64,000 nucleotides of DNA from a virus (IMGVR_UViG_3300048625_000025:1-64000), one strand, 5' to 3'. Positions 12,701 to 19,752 are shown, numbered from the stretch's first letter. Notes: generated from the letters alone by a model not told the origin. Translations and numbers: made by a program.

Positions 12701-12705
12701 GCCAT
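727..12705 (-). CDS. Giant (3,992 aa) baseplate/fibre protein, positional gp7-like
   Basis: At about 12 kb this is by far the largest gene in the window. In the T4 order the gene after gp6 encodes the baseplate wedge protein gp7 (about 1,030 aa). Proteins of this type in aquatic T4-like phages are often much longer and are annotated as virion structural proteins. The N-terminus (1-140, 'INFLPEIFQTDTNKKFLNAT', 'GYIGRKFAPTFKTTDSYI') is the recognisable conserved head. Residues about 2170-2790 contain repeated FG-GAP/beta-propeller-like blades of the type 'NFGQSLKISSDGKIMFAGAP', 'FGASLAVSQNGNWLYIGAP' and 'FGTSVACNPAGDQIAIGA'. Residues about 3480-3550 hold two glycine-rich 'GGTGYT..P' beta repeats like those in the structural gene at 43576. 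It starts 20 bases after the gp6 stop and its own stop overlaps the next gene. No enzymatic motif was seen. Assignment as gp7 is by position only. Confidence 0.85.
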   Translation of the reverse strand: MAATKTINFLPEIFQTDTNKKFLNATLDQLISEPNFKKVNGYIGRKFAPTFKTTDSYISEIDAARQNYQLEPSTVIVNPQTDTVDFYSSYVDLINKIKFYGGNVDNHSRLFSNEMYSFDGKFDFDKFINFSQYYWIENGPESVMISASGVPTEYSWDVTIDSTTGAYNFASKAGADNNPNITLAYGGKYTFNVKAGEFWIQAKPGTSGFDSDHPNINVRQVLGVANNGATTGSVEFIVPQPNGQSRYTDMPLSQSVDYATTIAFRDINGATSADFISQFNGFDGVSAAINGKRIIFVGSNIDEYYWTSALTNNDVVPTADRSKTWQVQVDQNTDIITLVPAEIVNKNERVYIKSGNTNASKNFFLDYTGFYKEVPLLTAPLKTLFYQNSLSGLSAGIISLVDPASAVIDPASDIVGQKSYISPTGVVFTNGLRIRFDTTAINGYADNEYYVEGVGSAIRLVPVAALIAPELPNLSTHDYLTINRSSLSVNAWSRSNRWFHVDVLKATAAYNNEDLVLDQSLRASRSIIEFEPDVQLFNYGFVAKNPIDIFDTSITNAYTQIENKATDNDTTLTVTNSGITLTLTHGDRVIFSNDSSPTVRSKIYVFKIVDISENINVQQYIGNIVEADDAEIVARNNLLVTGGTSAGKEIWYDGTSWHTAQQKTAVNQAPLFDMYDEAGNSFGDTNYYVNTSFAGTKLFSYKPGTGANDLVLGFPLSYRTFNNVGDIQYENNFDVDTFTYLVSPSTKVESINTGYLHVTTAIDTHDTTNIWTKTTEKSKQYQIIRHTADGTNNLFEIDILPNPSADIPNVKVLVNSKVIDVTNFGLTQIGARYAVLINPTLLAVGDSVDLLIYSSSVSKLGYYQVPSNLDNNSLNGNFTSLTLGQIRNHLITLSQNSQSVTGTVPGNNNLRDINIKANGGNILKHASPVVYSSLFLVDGTMNFVDGLRNAQKEYAKFKNKILELSTQIEIDVNDIAGSLDTIIGTINAVKNSNFPWYYSDMAPWGQNKTTLPLYTVLDPRIREYELTKIFNDTELSNLAVLVYLTRTVNGATTKELLVKGRDYVFNSDRPTITVVDSFNLNYNDIITIVEYSNTDGNYIPETPSKMGMWTSSVPMIYSDDTFASGPVDVIQGHDGSITPAFGDYRDAILLEFERRIYNNIKQELTPLVVQAGSQFPGRFRVTDYSLAEFNQVLSSNFLSWVGNNRLDYTTNNYFQSNNPWTWNYKNFKDVLTGDYLPGTWRAIFDYFYDTDRPHTHPWEMLGFTEKPDYWDDRYGAAPYTGGNLVLWTDLSLGYIHAGDRAGIYAEFARPGLLNIIPVDDNGNLRSPEKFAVLDFDSSKANSSYAVGDFGPVETAWRRSSDYPFVLMQTLALLKPAYFFSNFANIDRYKYNNNIAQYLVSPGNQHLTPTSLEVNGAVDSNGNIQRTAGYVNWISDYLKNLGIGEPQAKIKTYLKNLNVQLSYKAAGFTDKRYINLLAEQGSPNSTSDSIIIPDDNYRVELFKSVPTNKIAYSAVIVERSQNGYTVSGYNLSSPYFTIVPSLSNNNAYTITAGKARGVIYKDYQKVRVRVPYGFEFKTTQEVVDFLVSYQRQLQSQGFVFTEFDNDLGAKQDWILSAREFLTWAQQGWQAGNVIILSPVNQSLSVKSTNTVVDEITNLPTGSKVMDPNFSVIKPSAFSVIREDNKFNISTTKGQTIAFAELHLVQYEHVLIFDNKTSFNDIIYSPDTGNRQYRLKLIGSKTADWSGALNPAGFIYNNNKVDEWQQGKDYKKGSLVSYKNSYYVALGKVVAADLFDIKQWKQIDQNSIKTGLLPNFATNAAKFESIYDINNQPVDEELNFYSNGITGFRERQYLTDLALDVETQSKFYQGYIKQKGTKNAILALAQAQLANISNEITVSEEWALRVGEYGATDSDRFVELQLDEAIITNNPAPIQLLKDNEVPLRGVAHYYPREVYRSSLTHTPDMFGDYVSTADDVGYPTAGYVNIDDVDATIFDIQNFADLGNVLNKIGTGFTIWAAKGFSGDWDVYRVSETECAVTGLSYSINNYATVTTSAEHNLSIGDIVAVRRFDDRFDGFYQVYAINGINSFTIGLRQNYKLLSQLQTVSGNGILFKLASGRMANPTEIDSHTPPYGWVQNDKVWVDTLDAAGNWGVYNKTSPWESATKIYLNSSEYQGQDNFGQSLKISSDGKIMFAGAPNSGTGRAAIFLKTTDGEWLENSNFVVGSTGTSGFGQVIDASDRSFVIAAPRSLSNTGYVYVYSVDVATGVSMSQVITVPTGQANDLFGASLAVSQNGNWLYIGAPGAGKVYAYGLFADSTNIQTLAATGSNNDFTLTNQTITDPSELLVNGDTTLVPNVDFTIIDVSGTYKIRFLVNGMATPPAAGPILVTVHSRYKLIDTWIQGNGFGTSVACNPAGDQIAIGANTATVGSVANAGKGYVYDRMVEGFYANGSNNTFIPVRQIGSTRRVTANNVEQIAGVDYNIVGNNVQFVVAPTAGTLINIETNQFNLIQTLSSSTATDGQRFGTKVVISPDTTKIYFSAPYFNLPYYRSGAVYTFANQGRLYGSIIGTVANPTVTPGHSIRVNTVEIQFTSNTLAHVVSKINGAGIPGITAFDDNGHLKIVSARVTSFNNIGVLTKSNKLDVLPGSGTTLAPGTGTALVDLGLTIFVQTQTITHPMSNENEFFGSALAISDNATTLAIGSTGAKTINGTSFDSTETTFDVGSLNFKDAIANSGAVYIYDLMDNPFESIDNPALFAYVQQLQAPALDDNFNFGASIDIVGNYIVAGAINDYSITARGGSIYAFENTMGTQGWDLIRFNETRVEPNSIDKLYIYNTKTQNITARLDYFDPVKGKLLGVAQQDIDYASITDPAIYNDGTGVDTGPTSKFDTTFHWTNAQVGKTWWDTDQMRFIDYEQGDIVYRSKHWGDMFPGSNVKVYEWVESSVLPSKYVESGGNGIPRDDSNGAFVSYTFVDAATGLFKTLYYFWVSDKTTVDVIKTNRTNSVSTIQQIIKNPKDQGISYVAALAKNAISLYNVNSFLTGTDAVLHIDYSPATSTNIIHSEYQLVEENSDATPIPTRIITKMQDSLSGLDRAGLVVPDPELTAVAQVGIDIRPRQTMFVDRLAALENFVKYVNSIFALYPIVDSRDISTLEAGAPIPAAGTGEWDAKIAERIELDYIVTSALADGYKILIESDSEHSGLWTIFKWISATQSWFLVRIQSFATSIYWTKIDWYATDFDYTQKPTHTIDRYYQLDKLALTAGDTIKLNDNGAGRFVYYRVASDLSLTQVGIQDGTIELSSSIYDLESGNMAFDNDNFDTVRFDQNPNQEVRYIFDSVYNDIFTKEIKVEFNKLFFGLVNYIFSEQKSTDWIFKTSFIRVLHKIRDLVQYPSYVKDNQTFYEDYINEVKPYRTQIREYVPLYRGTDYLHAGATDFDLPSYYDTVSSTFRSPDGTYTTDAELLTTANYADWNNNHTYSVVEIDIANGGTGYTLTPNVEVSGGNGSGVVAHATINVTYGNVASVTIISPGSGFTTPPVVTVNGNGTGAILVPKLKNVFFKPDPASSYNTVRTFDTTIKFDRTNFTSNVVDWAANTAYSATVSTGTGTGNIWLASGNLVTYNNIIYKPVAANANTHATFDSSLFEVVNAGNALIRANDRIMGYYQPGVGMPARVVSMLIDGTEYPGVNVTGGKFDSFTSNVNVGATVAFFSANSSIISTNANVDFIELGYELNQQITVIGSANNNKVFGIVDVSANTMILDTALVSNESVGANVTLRYLDYTDTSKIDGTISSSYLDSALGTRPEDINIDGGAYVDTFSSHAPEELIPGRVYDTLSMTVFTKISGNTVTLGHRVFQNMNGQVQYHRITDANTTTLIADLSLSDSNVHVTNASVLPAPNAEQGHPGIVFINGEKITYYTIDTVNNVLGQIRRGVDGTGAPLTHVAGSRVVDASMQQIVPGSTTTESWLNMTANVADGTGFEGSTTSEVTFLKASPSYTP

Positions 12706-12724
12706 TATTATCTCAATTTATGTC

Positions 12725-15700
12725 TTATACAATATTTAACCCAGATGCAGTCTGGTTCAATTGTGATGCGGTGATTGCGCTGATAATTTGTACGTTATCA
12801 ACTGTAGCTGCACTAGTAATGATTTCATTTGGCTCTGCATTGATTTGATACAGGCCGCCAAATTGTCCTTGTCCCGAACTAGGAACAATGATAATACTAC
12901 TCACGTTAGGAGTTAGTTTGTTATGTAGATATGCGCTCAACTCAGAGAAGTAAAACGTTTCGCCAAAGTCCCAGTTAGTGATGTCAAAGTATGCGTTAAT
13001 GGCCGAAATCACTTGACTCTTAATGTCATTGTCGCTTACTGTAACGTTAGGGTTTTTAACGATTTTAAATGTTGCTTGTAATGCCAGTGGAGCCTTAGCA
13101 CCAAAGATTGGCTTAAACTTAGCAGAGTTATAAATGATAGTATCACTCATTGCTTTTAAGTTCTCTAGGGTACTAAAGTCAACTCGCAATTCTTCAGTGG
13201 TAGGAGCAACTGGCTGCGTGATTTTATTGCTGCTATCACGGATCCATGCTGTGTACAATGTGTTGTAAGTCTTTGTTAACAAATACAAATCCATGATGTT
13301 GTTTGGACTTGGGTCAATGCGACGGTTGTTAGGACTATTGTGACGGTATTGGAAATACAAGTCTTGGCGACCAACACGGGCAATATATTGAGTATTCTCA
13401 ATTAAGTTTCCGTTAGTTAGTACATAGAATTTGTTTTCAGTAAATGCGTAGAAGATCTGTGTCTCGTTATATAGACTTGCATTTAATGAAATTGCTGTTT
13501 TAGTTCCGTAAGTAGCAACAATCGTGCCAGCATCAACTACTACGTAATCAACGAAGCTGCTGTAACTTACCACTTGCTTGAAGTATACATATTTGTTAAA
13601 TGTATTAACTGCTGGAGCCACTAGAGTTTCAAACAATGTAGGATCATCAGGGATACCATCGTTATTTGAATCAGGGAAAGTAATCAATACTTTCTTAGTG
13701 TCTTGGTAGCCGTCGGCTTGCACAATGCTGTTATATACATACCAATTTTGATCAACTGACAGCGCCGCAGAAGAATCAGGCATGCTGTTAGTCTTCAAGA
13801 TCTTAATGTGGTCTTTAAGAATCAAGCCAGTGTTACTGTCGTAAGTTTTAACTTTAGGGTCAAAGTAGAAACGAGTTTCTAGTACACTCTCGATATAGTA
13901 ATACAAATTACGCTGAGTAATAGTGTACTGACCGTTGTTGTAAGTGAATGCCAAATACCAGCTGGTATCTACTGCTGTACCTGCAGAAGCCAGATCGTAA
14001 TCGCCTAAACTCAAGTTAGTGTTAGGAATAATGTTCCATGTTGGTTGAGCACCAGCTGTTGCAACAGAATAGCTTACGCCAAAGTTTTTGTTAGCTTGAA
14101 TCTGACTTGCAATATTTGAAATTAAAGAAGTTGTCCAGTCATTCTTGAAGACAGGAATAATAGATTCAATTATTGCATCAGTTGGAACAATCTGACTCAC
14201 TACCAATGTCGGCGATGATGTAGAATCAACCGACGCATAAATGTAAGTCTTGTCAGTGTTTAATGTAGGAGTACCTGCTTGCAACTGATTGTTCTTGTCA
14301 AAGTAAAATCCTGTAGGCGGCACAAATTTAATCAATGCACCCATTGTAATGTATTGATAGTTGCCTGTTGCACCGATACCAATGTTAGTACCTGAGTTAA
14401 AGTAACCAGTGGTTGTCCCGTTTGCAATAGAAACTTTAGTCCAATTTGCAGTTGTAGATGGAACAAACGTTGCCGCCGTGTTGTAATACAAATGCACAGA
14501 CTCTTTGGTTGCAATCATTGGTTTGGCAACGTTAAATATAGTCTTGTTAATGTCGTTAATCGTTGAATATGTAAACGATGTTGTGGTATTCTGATAGTTC
14601 TTATACACCATGCCATCTTGTGCAAAGATGTTGGTACTAGAATATTTTCCGCTACTGTCAACTACATCAAGGTAGCGACTGATACCCGAGCTAGAGCGGT
14701 TTACTGCTTTAACTTTTAAAATGTTGTTAAAGCTAGTGAACGGTAATGTATTGTAGTCTTCGCCAGTCACCATACGGTTTTGAGTATAGTACTGTTGAGG
14801 TGCTTTTGTGCGGATATCGTTAATAGACTCTTTTGCACTGCTGTTTGTAACTGTGTAGTTCAAGCTAGCAGAGATAGTTAGAGTTTCGATGCGGTTAGTA
14901 CGGCTAACGTAACTGATGCTAAACGACACAGCCTGCATTTCGTCGGGAGTAATCTTGTAGTTCAATCCGTTGCTTTGACGGTAGTACAAACGGAAGTTAC
15001 CTTGTGGTACGTTTGCAAAGGCGCCGTCACCAAATACCAAGTCAATTTGGTCGTTTGCACGAGTTGCTACTTGGAATAGGTTACGCTGACTTTCTTGGTT
15101 GTATACTACGTTCAATCCGCCAATGGCTGGAATCTGTGTCCACTTAGCGCCAGGAATGTTTGACGATGTTAATTGGTATAACCAGACGTCAATGTCGTTG
15201 ATGTTGTCAAAGTTAATGTTAGCAACACGGTTAGGCAAGCTATCAGTTAGAGAAAAGTCCAAGCTCTTTAATTCACCTTGCTTAAAGTAAACAAAGAAGC
15301 CTGTGTTATTTGATCCGTTGCCTTGGTTGTCATTACGAGACAAGATGTTAAACACACCCGTTGGCTTTGGATCTTTTTCGTAGATATAGCTTTGGTTATA
15401 GCTGGTTGCACTAACTGCCTCAAACGGCATGTTCACTCCTTCAATAGAAGATGTAAACTTGTAAACTGGTAGTACCCCAGGAACAATACTAATGCCATAC
15501 TCATCAGTTAATACGCCATTGATTGTGTTGCTTGCGCCGGGCTTGCCTACTACTTGACTGCTTAACAAGGATGCGTTAATAATAGAAGTAAATTGCTCTA
15601 ACCAGTTTTCGTTTGCAGCATCATTCCAGCTAATTAGCAAGTTAGCTAAGTTTAGGCCGTTGCTGTCAGTAATTGTTTCGGTCGTGCTTACACTGTTAAT

Positions 15701-16057
15701 TTTTAAATAACCAGTGGAAGGTAGGTTTCGTTTAGGATTGTAGCTGATTAGCTTGGCTAGCTTTAATACGCTATCACGACGTTCTGCTGTATCTAAGAAG
15801 TTTTCACGTGCGTTCAAATCTGTACGGAAAGCAAGTGACTGCCCTAGGAACGCAATCAAGTCAATTAATGCGATGTATTCGCTGCTCTCAGTGAAGTCGT
15901 TGAAATCTTCAGGATAATAAGTACGCAAATAGTCAATCATTGACTTGCGTAGCGTTTCGTAATCATAACTTTGGAAGTCCGCATTGCGGAAAGTTTGATA
16001 CAATTTTGTCCAATCCTGTTGGACAAGTAAACTCGTTTGACGTGTTGTAGTAGCCAT
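12725..16057 (-). CDS. 6: Baseplate wedge protein gp6-like
   Basis: A 1,110-residue protein matching the gp6 baseplate wedge family by position (gp25, then gp6, as in aquatic T4-like phages) and by sequence. The N-terminal region has 'DFQSYDYETLRKSMIDYLRTYYPEDFNDF', split here as DFQSYDYETLR and YYPEDFNDF, followed by a long beta-rich section. The gp6/J-like signature 'QQYYTQNRMVTGEDYN' lies near residues 415-430, and a conserved C-terminal block contains 'YFDITNWDFGETFYFSELS'. T4 gp6 is about 660 aa, so this protein carries roughly 450 extra residues, mostly between the middle and C-terminal blocks. gp6 forms the ring dimers that hold baseplate wedges together. It is preceded by a late promoter motif at 16075-16082 and an AAGG-type ribosome site. 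Confidence 0.88.
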   Translation of the reverse strand: MATTTRQTSLLVQQDWTKLYQTFRNADFQSYDYETLRKSMIDYLRTYYPEDFNDFTESSEYIALIDLIAFLGQSLAFRTDLNARENFLDTAERRDSVLKLAKLISYNPKRNLPSTGYLKINSVSTTETITDSNGLNLANLLISWNDAANENWLEQFTSIINASLLSSQVVGKPGASNTINGVLTDEYGISIVPGVLPVYKFTSSIEGVNMPFEAVSATSYNQSYIYEKDPKPTGVFNILSRNDNQGNGSNNTGFFVYFKQGELKSLDFSLTDSLPNRVANINFDNINDIDVWLYQLTSSNIPGAKWTQIPAIGGLNVVYNQESQRNLFQVATRANDQIDLVFGDGAFANVPQGNFRLYYRQSNGLNYKITPDEMQAVSFSISYVSRTNRIETLTISASLNYTVTNSSAKESINDIRTKAPQQYYTQNRMVTGEDYNTLPFTSFNNILKVKAVNRSSSGISRYLDVVDSSGKYSSTNIFAQDGMVYKNYQNTTTSFTYSTINDINKTIFNVAKPMIATKESVHLYYNTAATFVPSTTANWTKVSIANGTTTGYFNSGTNIGIGATGNYQYITMGALIKFVPPTGFYFDKNNQLQAGTPTLNTDKTYIYASVDSTSSPTLVVSQIVPTDAIIESIIPVFKNDWTTSLISNIASQIQANKNFGVSYSVATAGAQPTWNIIPNTNLSLGDYDLASAGTAVDTSWYLAFTYNNGQYTITQRNLYYYIESVLETRFYFDPKVKTYDSNTGLILKDHIKILKTNSMPDSSAALSVDQNWYVYNSIVQADGYQDTKKVLITFPDSNNDGIPDDPTLFETLVAPAVNTFNKYVYFKQVVSYSSFVDYVVVDAGTIVATYGTKTAISLNASLYNETQIFYAFTENKFYVLTNGNLIENTQYIARVGRQDLYFQYRHNSPNNRRIDPSPNNIMDLYLLTKTYNTLYTAWIRDSSNKITQPVAPTTEELRVDFSTLENLKAMSDTIIYNSAKFKPIFGAKAPLALQATFKIVKNPNVTVSDNDIKSQVISAINAYFDITNWDFGETFYFSELSAYLHNKLTPNVSSIIIVPSSGQGQFGGLYQINAEPNEIITSAATVDNVQIISAITASQLNQTASGLNIV

Positions 16058-16074
16058 ATCTATACCTTATTCAG

Positions 16075-16082
16075 TATTTATG
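16075..16082 (-). promoter_or_regulatory. T4-like late promoter motif CATAAATA
   Basis: The minus strand reads CATAAATAC in the 45-base gap between gp25 and gp6. With T4 spacing the transcript would start near 16069, leaving a leader of about 12 bases containing AAGG before the gp6 ATG at 16057. This would give gp6 and the giant gene their own late transcript in addition to read-through from upstream. Confidence 0.6.
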
Positions 16083-16102
16083 GCGTGTAAAAAGTGGTAC
16101 TA

Positions 16103-16477
16103 TTAAGACATAGTTAGCGTTTGACTATTTTTATCAAACGCTAACGTCATGCTTGTTGTGGTGTTACCTGGCTTGTAAGTCAATGCTATTTGCAGTTGCA
16201 ACCCGTTGCCTAGCTCCTGGATAATAACCTCATCCACTGCAATACGCGGATCGTACCCTACAATCGTTGTTACATCATCAAGGATAACCTTTTTAGTTTC
16301 CTCAGTCAATGGTTCAAACAATATGTTCCAGATAATACTACCAAAATTTGGTTGCATTAACTTCTCCCCTTTGCGAATCATGAAATGATTTAAGAGGTTG
16401 CGTTTAACCAAGTCAAGATCTGTTAATCTAAACTTCTTGACTTGGTTAATTGTGTTAAATCCGCGATAAGTTACCAT
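16103..16477 (-). CDS. 25: Baseplate wedge protein gp25
   Basis: A 124-residue protein, close to the length of T4 gp25 (132 aa). It belongs to the gp25/GPW family, a lysozyme-like fold without enzymatic role that nucleates sheath assembly on the baseplate. The family signature is clear: 'RKGEKLMQPNFGSIIWNILFEP' covers residues about 35-56 (shown here as two parts, RKGEKLMQPNFG and SIIWNILFEP), followed by the conserved 'DPRIAVDEVII'. The arrangement gp5, gp25, gp6 matches other T4-like baseplate clusters. The ATG at 16477 has no Shine-Dalgarno sequence. Instead a CATAAATA motif ends five bases upstream, so the message may be leaderless if that promoter is used. Confidence 0.93.
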   Translation of the reverse strand: MVTYRGFNTINQVKKFRLTDLDLVKRNLLNHFMIRKGEKLMQPNFGSIIWNILFEPLTEETKKVILDDVTTIVGYDPRIAVDEVIIQELGNGLQLQIALTYKPGNTTTSMTLAFDKNSQTLTMS

Positions 16478-16482
16478 AGTAA

Positions 16483-16490
16483 TATTTATG
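16483..16490 (-). promoter_or_regulatory. Late promoter-like motif CATAAATA overlapping the gp5 stop
   Basis: The minus strand reads CATAAATA with the TAA of the upstream spike gene embedded in it. By T4 spacing the transcript would begin exactly on the A of the gp25 ATG at 16477. It may be a real leaderless promoter or a chance match in AT-rich sequence at a stop codon. Confidence 0.4.
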
Positions 16491-19400
16491 CTGTGCTATT
16501 GCCGGGTAAACTCTGGATAGTTGCTAAATTAGCTGGGCGTAGCTCGGGCTTTAACTGAATGTGAGGTGGATCGCCTGCAGGGTCAAATCTGTATAAGCCG
16601 TACTTGGCTAATATGCCCATGCTCTCCATTGCGATTGCATCTGCAACCCCAATGTCTGCTGCAATACCTAGACCGTGATTGCCAACTGTCTTAACTGGTC
16701 TGCTAATATTACCGTATGGGGTAACGTTAACTGTTGGGTTCCCCGGCAACTGACCGCCAGCAGCAATCCATCCATCGTAAATTGATGTCTGCTCATCCTG
16801 TGTACGCACTGTGCTGCTAATAGTAACTTTCTTGCCGGTTGCTGCTTTGTAGTCACGGGCTGCTTGTAGCAATCGATCCTTAAAGTCAACGGTTGCAACA
16901 TCAAAGTGAGCTGCATCGCCGCTGCGGTTTGTGAATGTAAACACTTCGTTGGGATCAATACCAGTGGTAGATGGAGTTATAGTCCCAACTGCTCCGCTAG
17001 CTGCGCCAGCAGTTGATATACTTAATACGTCAATCGCATATCGACCTTGATTGTATGCAGAATCTGGTGTTTGCTTCTGCTCATTGGTGATGTTATTACC
17101 CTGTTCTCTCCAGAACTTAGCTTGGTCAGGCGGACTACCGCTAAAGAATCCACGCTCACTGTCTCGTAAGAAGTATGCAACACTCATCATGCCTGCAACG
17201 GTACACACATCGTCTTCAATTTGAATACCTCGATTACTTACTAACGCTGTATAGTAATCGTTGAGAATTTTCTCCATTAGCGTGTCTTGTGTTCCTTTTG
17301 CACTAGTAAATCCCGCTGCATCACTAATACCATCTTTGCCAGTCCATGCACCAGCTTGGAATATAGCAGCACCTTTGTACTTTTTAACGTAGTCAGATTT
17401 GATGTATCCGTTGTCACGCAATAGATTAGCGTTGACTGCATAACGACCGATTCTGTTTAGGTCTGTATCTTGTGCAGCATAGTCTGAATTGGATTCTGCA
17501 AATCCAATTTCGATCATCAGTGCTTTCATTTGCGTAGGAATCAGTCCCGGAATCTTAGATTCAGTTGAAGTAATTGCGCCCGGATTTGGGGCATCTTGTT
17601 TCTTCATTGATTCGCCTGGTGCAGGACTTACTACTGACTTGCTCTTTGCAATGTCTGGCCCCGGATCTAGTTTAGTAGATCCTGTTGTTACTGGGTTTCC
17701 GCTGCCGTCGGTTAGAACGCCACCTGATCCTGTTATAACGATTCCGTTAGTGTATTTTTGTGTGTACGCAGAGAATTTAGCAACCCTGTCAGGTAGCCCG
17801 TTTGTACCACCGTTAACAATTCGAGTTACTGCGGTTACATCGCCCCAGTTGACGCCGGCGGTTCTGCTTTTCTTAAACTGGAAGAAGAAGAACAATACTA
17901 GCTTTGCTGCTGTTGCTGGATCTGCTGCTAACTGTGGCTGGTTAACCAAGTCAATGTTCAAGTAAGCTCCTGCTTGGGTATATAAGTCACGACCTGTGAT
18001 CTGAATAAACCCGCGGCCTTTGTACTTTAGTCCATCGCCCGGCTGTGTGTTGCCTAAATCTGCACGACCTTCATATTTCTGGAAGTAGCTGTCTGCTCCA
18101 AGTTCGGTTAAGAACTGGAAGTTACCGGACTCATGGGCACACTGTGCCATAATCGCTGCAATTTGTATTCTATCAGTTAGCCCATATCCAGTTAATGTAG
18201 ACTCAAGCATTGCCTCATTGCTTCCCCCACTTGGGGTAATGTTATTGATGTTAGGTGGCAATGTTTGTCCTGGCGGAGCACACACGCTAGTAGGTTTAAC
18301 TGGCTGTGGTGCCGCAGCAAACTGACTAACTGCTTTCTTTGTTGCACCTTTGCCCGGACCACGTGGCCACGGCTCGTGCGATGGAGTAATTGTAGCAATG
18401 CTTTCAAATACGTCCGCTTGGTTTGACCAAATACCCTTTTTGTCATCCCATCCGGTATCTGTTTGTTTGTTTGTTTTAATATCTGCCACTGGCGTAACTG
18501 CTGCCGGAGCTTCGGTATTAAGCAATACTTTGCTGCCTTGCAGTGCTAGTTTACCATCGCTTAACCATCCGCCATTGGCAGACTGCAAACTCAGCGCACC
18601 GTCTGCTAATACTCCAACTTTACCAGACTGGATGCCCACACTGTTGCTGGCTTTAATTGTGTAATCTTTGGCTTGGCTGTTAATCGACACATCGGCTTTC
18701 ATCTTAATAGAGCCACCGCTGTGCATGTTAATGTCTTTTCCTGCGTGAAGGTTAAACTCACCATCAGTGCGCATGTTAATGCCTGCTGCACTGAATACGT
18801 TAATATGTCCGCCACCAGTAAACTCAAGCCACACACTGCCATCACTGTTAGCAAGATACACAACGCGGTCACTGTCGTTCATTAGCAACTGATGCCCACC
18901 TGCTGTTCGTAAACGCATTAACTGATCAGCACCAGTTGATGATCCATCGTCCATAACAAAAGTGTGGCCACCCTTACGACCTGTAATCGCAGTATCTGCT
19001 TCCGTTAGTGTACCGGCTTTCAACTTAGCTTGATATTGAGGGTTATCCATCGGATCATTAAGCGGTCTACCAGGAGTACTAATACCAAATACAGTGCTAG
19101 GACTTTCTCGCTGGCTGCTAGATCCAATTGCACCACGGAGTCCGTCTCTGTCTAGTCCCTGCTGGATCAAAATGTTTGCCTGGAACTCATGCACAGGCTT
19201 AGGGTTGTTAGTCCAACCTGGTTTAATCGCACCTGTTGAGTTTTCGTTAAATTCTGCCACTGGCCAAATGCTGGTATTTGGATCGTACTTTTCTTTAAGT
19301 CCTGCGGTTGTTAAGTTGTTGTCAACTGATCCACCTGTTCCCATTGCTGGAACCATGTGATGACTTAAATTAGGGTTAATACAAGCAAACCAGAACCCTC

Positions 19401-19752
19401 TGTTAGGGTCGCCTGCAATGAATGTACAGATTACTTGGTTACCAATGTCGGGCACTACTGCCCACATGCCATAGCTATGAGATACGTCTGTAAACTTGTT
19501 GTTTTGTACGTTGTCTGGTTGGAATGTTGTTCCATAGAATGGACTAGCATAACTTACTGTGCGCCAGCTAGACGGGTCATCGCTTTTACCACCCAAGTCA
19601 GGAATCCATACTTGCAAACGTCCTGCCCTAGTAGGATCATTATTGTTTCTAATAATTCCAATGAAGGGCCCCGAGTCAATTCGTACCCCGGGAGTGTCTT
19701 CGCGGCGTACCCGCTCTGGTAATCTATTAACTAATCTTTTATCTGAACTCAT
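16486..19752 (-). CDS. 5: gp5-like baseplate spike with GH19, lysozyme-like and M15 peptidase domains
   Basis: A 1,088-residue central spike. Residues 1-170 look like the gp5/VgrG OB-fold ('GVRIDSGPFIGIIRNNNDP', 'GRLQVWIPDLGG'). Residues about 260-415 are short repeating beta-helix strands ('GGHTFVMDDGS', 'GGHINVFSAAGINMRTDGEF'), the needle. Residues about 500-670 match glycoside hydrolase family 19 (chitinase/endolysin), with the two expected glutamates in 'CAHESGNF' and 'KYEGR' and the conserved 'KYKGRGFIQITGR'. Residues about 735-885 form another globular region ('MIEIGFAESNSDY', 'YKGAAIFQAG') resembling a lysozyme-like or transglycosylase fold. Residues about 935-1077 match the M15 peptidase (VanY/endolysin) fold, with zinc ligands in 'NHGLGIAADIG' and 'PPHIQL'. 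T4 gp5 is 575 aa with one lysozyme domain before the needle. Here the hydrolases lie after it. The middle domain is the least certain. Confidence 0.85.
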   Translation of the reverse strand: MSSDKRLVNRLPERVRREDTPGVRIDSGPFIGIIRNNNDPTRAGRLQVWIPDLGGKSDDPSSWRTVSYASPFYGTTFQPDNVQNNKFTDVSHSYGMWAVVPDIGNQVICTFIAGDPNRGFWFACINPNLSHHMVPAMGTGGSVDNNLTTAGLKEKYDPNTSIWPVAEFNENSTGAIKPGWTNNPKPVHEFQANILIQQGLDRDGLRGAIGSSSQRESPSTVFGISTPGRPLNDPMDNPQYQAKLKAGTLTEADTAITGRKGGHTFVMDDGSSTGADQLMRLRTAGGHQLLMNDSDRVVYLANSDGSVWLEFTGGGHINVFSAAGINMRTDGEFNLHAGKDINMHSGGSIKMKADVSINSQAKDYTIKASNSVGIQSGKVGVLADGALSLQSANGGWLSDGKLALQGSKVLLNTEAPAAVTPVADIKTNKQTDTGWDDKKGIWSNQADVFESIATITPSHEPWPRGPGKGATKKAVSQFAAAPQPVKPTSVCAPPGQTLPPNINNITPSGGSNEAMLESTLTGYGLTDRIQIAAIMAQCAHESGNFQFLTELGADSYFQKYEGRADLGNTQPGDGLKYKGRGFIQITGRDLYTQAGAYLNIDLVNQPQLAADPATAAKLVLFFFFQFKKSRTAGVNWGDVTAVTRIVNGGTNGLPDRVAKFSAYTQKYTNGIVITGSGGVLTDGSGNPVTTGSTKLDPGPDIAKSKSVVSPAPGESMKKQDAPNPGAITSTESKIPGLIPTQMKALMIEIGFAESNSDYAAQDTDLNRIGRYAVNANLLRDNGYIKSDYVKKYKGAAIFQAGAWTGKDGISDAAGFTSAKGTQDTLMEKILNDYYTALVSNRGIQIEDDVCTVAGMMSVAYFLRDSERGFFSGSPPDQAKFWREQGNNITNEQKQTPDSAYNQGRYAIDVLSISTAGAASGAVGTITPSTTGIDPNEVFTFTNRSGDAAHFDVATVDFKDRLLQAARDYKAATGKKVTISSTVRTQDEQTSIYDGWIAAGGQLPGNPTVNVTPYGNISRPVKTVGNHGLGIAADIGVADAIAMESMGILAKYGLYRFDPAGDPPHIQLKPELRPANLATIQSLPGNSTA

